Below are positions 16,635 through 19,640 of a stretch of DNA of 19,640 bases, piece by piece (positions within the stretch are counted from its first letter, which is position 1; each line of letters begins with the position of its first letter). The stretch is from assembly GCA_020848595.1 (NCBI GenBank), contig JADLHV010000070.1:1-19640 (forward strand). Reading direction: 5' to 3'. A program made the translations under genes and the position numbers. The DNA is from Bacteroidia bacterium (GTDB taxonomy: Bacteria; Bacteroidota; Bacteroidia; NS11-12g; UBA955). The notes below the pieces were generated by a model that saw only the letters and a program-made list of their open reading frames with translations, made no database searches and had not been told where the DNA came from.

Positions 16635-17345
16635 TTAATGTGGTAGAATTTCACCTTTCAACCATTTTGAAATTAATTGCTTGTTATGTGAGATATCTGC
16701 TAACACAAATATTTTTGAATAACCTAATGCTCCTGAAGCCAGTGCATCTTCGCACATCACTTCACTAGGAGAAAGATAGGTTGAATGAATAAAATACGTT
16801 TTCCCTTCAACGAGATATAAGAATCCGACATGATTAGACAAACCTACCATATATAAACCATCCTTTTTCTTTTTCTTAAAATGCGCTATGAAAGAATCTC
16901 TAGAAGTATACTCTATATCCAAATCCGACTTTTTTTCGAGCATTAACGCTCCATCCATTGCCGATTTTTGCGCCATTTTATACCGATTTACCTTTATCCC
17001 CATATGTTTTAAAGTGGTTGACACTAAGTAACCACAAGCAATCTGACCTTTATTAGGTGTATCCGAATACCCATTAAAATCCCAAGAAGTTCCATACCAA
17101 TACGGCATAATTCCATTCACAAGATATTGCGTAAATAACATACCGGCACTGTCTAATGTAAGTGTATTATTTTGATACAATACATTCAACTTCTTCCGTT
17201 CACTTTCGACAGTTGATTTCATTTTATCATAACTGATACTGGAGTCGAAATAACTTATTGGAGGTTTAAATTTACTTTTTACTTCAGTTTGAGGAATCAA
17301 CAAACAAGTACAATACAAATAGAGCGATAGTAGATTTAAAAACAT
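16635..17345 (-). CDS. Exported NlpC/P60-like cysteine-peptidase-fold protein (tentative)
   Basis: The N-terminus (LNLLSLYLYCTCLLIP) is a hydrophobic export signal or anchor. It contains two Cys but no clean lipobox, and no basic residue precedes it at this ATG. The frame upstream encodes Lys-Arg before a stop but offers no start codon. The core reads YWYGTSWDFNGY (82-93), then GQIACGYLVSTTLKHMG with C104, later SNHVGFLYLV with H172, and FIHSTY with H187. Order and spacing fit the Cys-His-His pattern of NlpC/P60-type hydrolases that cut peptidoglycan peptides, with IACGY in place of the usual DCSG. I infer a papain-like fold; the reaction is unproven. A terminator-ended gene lies upstream, so it is probably transcribed alone, though I saw no clear promoter in the 80 nt available. 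Confidence 0.6.
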   Translation of the reverse strand: MFLNLLSLYLYCTCLLIPQTEVKSKFKPPISYFDSSISYDKMKSTVESERKKLNVLYQNNTLTLDSAGMLFTQYLVNGIMPYWYGTSWDFNGYSDTPNKGQIACGYLVSTTLKHMGIKVNRYKMAQKSAMDGALMLEKKSDLDIEYTSRDSFIAHFKKKKKDGLYMVGLSNHVGFLYLVEGKTYFIHSTYLSPSEVMCEDALASGALGYSKIFVLADISHNKQLISKWLKGEILPH

Positions 17346-17425
17346 AAATGCAAAACGCTTGAAATTGCCGTTTTAGTATTCAAAGGCTCTAAAGGGTTAT
17401 TAATTGAGGATTAATTAAAAAACAA

Positions 17426-17454
17426 AAGTCCGGCAGCTTTAAACCACCGGACTT
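17426..17454 (-). terminator. Intrinsic terminator of the choice-of-anchor protein gene
   Basis: AAGTCCGG (17426-17433) and CCGGACTT (17447-17454) form a perfect 8-bp stem. It can be extended inward by four wobble-rich pairs to leave a 5-nt loop. On the minus strand it is followed by TTGTTTTTTAATT. It begins 30 nt after the stop codon. Confidence 0.88.
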
Positions 17455-17484
17455 CTTAATATATTTTATTAGGATTAAACTTAA

Positions 17485-19640
17485 TTATTTAGAGACTATC
17501 ACTTCTAATACTTGACCATCTGACGTAATAACATAATAAACACCATTATTCAAATTTGAAATATCAACGCTATTTCCGTTAATATTTAACACTTCCCTAC
17601 CATTAGAATCAAACATTTTAGCTTCAATATTTGCATTGAACATTAAAGTATTTCCTGAATTTGGGTTTGGATAAGCAACAAGCAAATTCTCATTTTCTAT
17701 AGAATTCAAAGACACATTAGTAGTATTGACTTTTAACTTGTAAATGGTTATTGTACCACTTAACTCGTTTGCCACAAGGATGTAATGATTGCCATCAGGA
17801 CTTTGAGCAGGATGGATATAGATGATACCTTCAGGACCATTATCTCCAGCATAGACCTTTTTATCTCTTGTATTATTGTAATGAACAAAAGTAGGATTAC
17901 TAGGGTCGGTGATATTATAAGCCATTACACCACCTGTTCTTTCTAGACTAACGAAAGCATAAGTTCTTTTATTAATAGTAGCCAAACATACGCCTTCAGG
18001 TTCAGGACCTTTAGCTCTGCTTCGTCCTTTTATTCCATTTCCTTCGTTATCGGCGTTAAACACCATCGAAAAATTAGTATCTTGAGAAGTAATTTGTTCA
18101 AAGTCATCCTTACTATCAAAAACAATAGTTTTACTATCAGCGTTAAAGATTGAGAACGAACGTGTACCTAAAGAGTAGATTTGATCAAAATCACCATCCA
18201 TATCAGTATCACCATTTAAATTAGTAACTCTCAATCTACCTAGATTAAAAGACTGTTTCAACATTTCAGCTTCAGGGTATAAAGTAGAATCTAATAAATA
18301 AGAACTTGAACCAACTGTAGTTCTCTCATTCAAATTATCGTATTCCTTTTCATCCCCTTCATTAGCCGTTACAATATAATTGACACCGTTTTTCTTAAAT
18401 GTTGCAATACCATCAGGAATAAAGAAAGACTTAACCGGCCAAGACGAAATAAGGATATTCTGGTTATTATCAGAAGCATCAAAACCATTTCCAGAAGCCA
18501 TCCAATCTTTAGTACCTAAAGGCCAAATAGAAACTACCGTGTTAGTCATCAAATCGATTTCGGCAACAGCATTATTTTCTTGTAAAACCACCCAAGCTTT
18601 CTTACTATCGCTCGAAATTGCGATATACTCCGGTTCAAAATCTTGCGATAAAGTAGAAGCGCTGTAAAGCTTACGTACACCTGAGTTAATGAGAACCGAT
18701 TCTTGACTATTAAAAGCAGTAAAACTAATAGTAACCACATTACTTTGAGTCAAATTAGCGACACCAGCACTAATATCTATAACACTAACCGAGCCTTCAG
18801 GATCTACACTGTAATCCGAGTTTGGCTGCCCTTCGTTAGCTGTTAAGACTTTTTTACCATCAGGCGAAAAGACCAACATATCAGGCAAAGCACCCACCGT
18901 AACATCTTTTATATAATCACCATTCGTATTAAAGAAAACAACCTTTCCATTCAGTTGTTCGTTAGCATTTGGACTAGCAACAGCTACGATGCCATTTTTT
19001 ACTCCAACGCTTGTAATACCGCCATAAACAGATATGTCAACCGATTTGATTAATGTTACGTTTGCTGGATTTGAGAAATCAGCGATATCCAATCTACCTT
19101 CAATAGCACTTGTCATAAAGATTCGTTTTGAAATTGAATCATAAGCCACTATTTCACAAGTACTACCAGTTGAATCTGGTTTGAAACTGTTAATGTGTTC
19201 TAATTCGATTTCTTTGTTAGCTACTGGAGCTTTTTTATCATTGTCTTTAATGTATATAGTTGCCAATCTAGAACCATCGATAGTTACACCACTTTCATCT
19301 GTTAATTCCAAAGTAAAGTACTCATCTTGTTCAGCTACTGCATCTTCAACAATACCCAAACCTATAGTTAATTCAGTTGAGTTTCCATTGATATTTAATG
19401 TAGAAGCCGTGATATTGAAGTCGGTGCTAGCAGTTGCTGTATTGAATTTACCTGACTTTACAGCAATTTTTAGACTCGCTATAGATGGGTTAGTGACAAG
19501 GAGTTTAATAGATGCATTCGTTTCAGACTCTTTGAAAACATAGAAGTTCTTTTCGAATTTGATTTTAGTAGTAAAGTTAAAGTTATAAGTATACTCAGAG
19601 AACATGGCAAGATTTTGAGCATCCTTAACACCATTCACCA
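17485..19640 (-). CDS. T9SS-exported choice-of-anchor I / phytase-esterase-like protein (N-terminus cut)
   Basis: The frame runs off the right edge; the first in-window possible start is a GTG at 19638 and is probably internal. Residues are numbered from it. Residues 1-24 (NGVKDAQNLAMF...YNFNFTT) look like the last strands of a bacterial Ig-like domain. A Calx-beta domain follows at ~25-135 (ending ATIYIKDNDKKAP). Residues ~145-638 match the choice-of-anchor I / phytase-like esterase beta-propeller pattern: VFSPDGKKVLTANEGQPN, VDPEGSVSVID, FEPEYIAISSDSKKAWVVLQ, GIATFKKNGVNYIVTANEGD, GPEPEGVCLA, AYAFVSLERTGG-like, AGDNGPEGIIYI. An Asp-rich loop GDTDMDGDFD (476-485) could bind calcium. The C-terminus (YPNPNSGNTLMFNA, then ISNLNNGVYYV, VIVSK) is a typical T9SS type A sorting domain. 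It is inferred to be a surface or secreted protein; catalytic activity of this family is not established. Confidence 0.88.
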   Translation of the reverse strand, partial: VNGVKDAQNLAMFSEYTYNFNFTTKIKFEKNFYVFKESETNASIKLLVTNPSIASLKIAVKSGKFNTATASTDFNITASTLNINGNSTELTIGLGIVEDAVAEQDEYFTLELTDESGVTIDGSRLATIYIKDNDKKAPVANKEIELEHINSFKPDSTGSTCEIVAYDSISKRIFMTSAIEGRLDIADFSNPANVTLIKSVDISVYGGITSVGVKNGIVAVASPNANEQLNGKVVFFNTNGDYIKDVTVGALPDMLVFSPDGKKVLTANEGQPNSDYSVDPEGSVSVIDISAGVANLTQSNVVTISFTAFNSQESVLINSGVRKLYSASTLSQDFEPEYIAISSDSKKAWVVLQENNAVAEIDLMTNTVVSIWPLGTKDWMASGNGFDASDNNQNILISSWPVKSFFIPDGIATFKKNGVNYIVTANEGDEKEYDNLNERTTVGSSSYLLDSTLYPEAEMLKQSFNLGRLRVTNLNGDTDMDGDFDQIYSLGTRSFSIFNADSKTIVFDSKDDFEQITSQDTNFSMVFNADNEGNGIKGRSRAKGPEPEGVCLATINKRTYAFVSLERTGGVMAYNITDPSNPTFVHYNNTRDKKVYAGDNGPEGIIYIHPAQSPDGNHYILVANELSGTITIYKLKVNTTNVSLNSIENENLLVAYPNPNSGNTLMFNANIEAKMFDSNGREVLNINGNSVDISNLNNGVYYVITSDGQVLEVIVSK

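Noticed and set aside
18549..18740. 63-codon same-strand frame inside the choice-of-anchor protein gene
   Set aside because: Alternate-frame reading of a conserved propeller region without independent support.

Overview
The window looks like a chromosomal segment of a low-GC member of the Bacteroidota. Four lines of evidence support this. Two proteins (at the left and right edges) end in type IX secretion (T9SS) C-terminal sorting domains. CarB is the short form without the C-terminal MGS-like domain, which I recall as common in this phylum. Start codons generally lack strong Shine-Dalgarno sequences. TAnnTTTG-type -7 promoter elements lie upstream of some genes. Genus cannot be decided from the sequence. 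No tRNA, rRNA, transposase, phage gene or CRISPR array was seen.

Left part (1-5541, + strand): four tightly packed, partly overlapping genes for exported proteins. They are a T9SS cargo with FN3-like repeats (5' end cut by the window), an exported M48-type zinc metalloprotease with a long unassigned C-terminal half, a probable outer-membrane beta-barrel protein and a small lipoprotein. None but the protease can be given a function. Together they look like an uncharacterised cell-envelope operon, and this is the most interesting stretch in the window.

Middle part (5572-13975, - strand): housekeeping and membrane-organisation genes. They are carB (pyrimidine/arginine precursor synthesis), a 415-bp gene-free spacer with two DnaA-box-like 9-mers in opposite orientation, gcvP (glycine cleavage P protein), and a two-gene unit of an NfeD-like membrane protein followed by a FloT-type flotillin. 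carB and gcvP each end in a clear intrinsic terminator.

Right part (14047-19640, - strand): an LpxH-like metallophosphoesterase followed at 10 nt by a cytoplasmic GH1 beta-glucosidase; a 412-bp spacer that may carry two very small hydrophobic ORFs, one ending in an ATGA overlap with the phosphoesterase start; a predicted exported cysteine-peptidase-like protein of unknown role; and, running off the right edge, a large T9SS-exported protein with an Ig-like remnant, a Calx-beta domain, a 'choice-of-anchor I'/phytase-esterase-like propeller and a sorting domain.

All functional assignments come from reading motifs by eye; no database search was possible.
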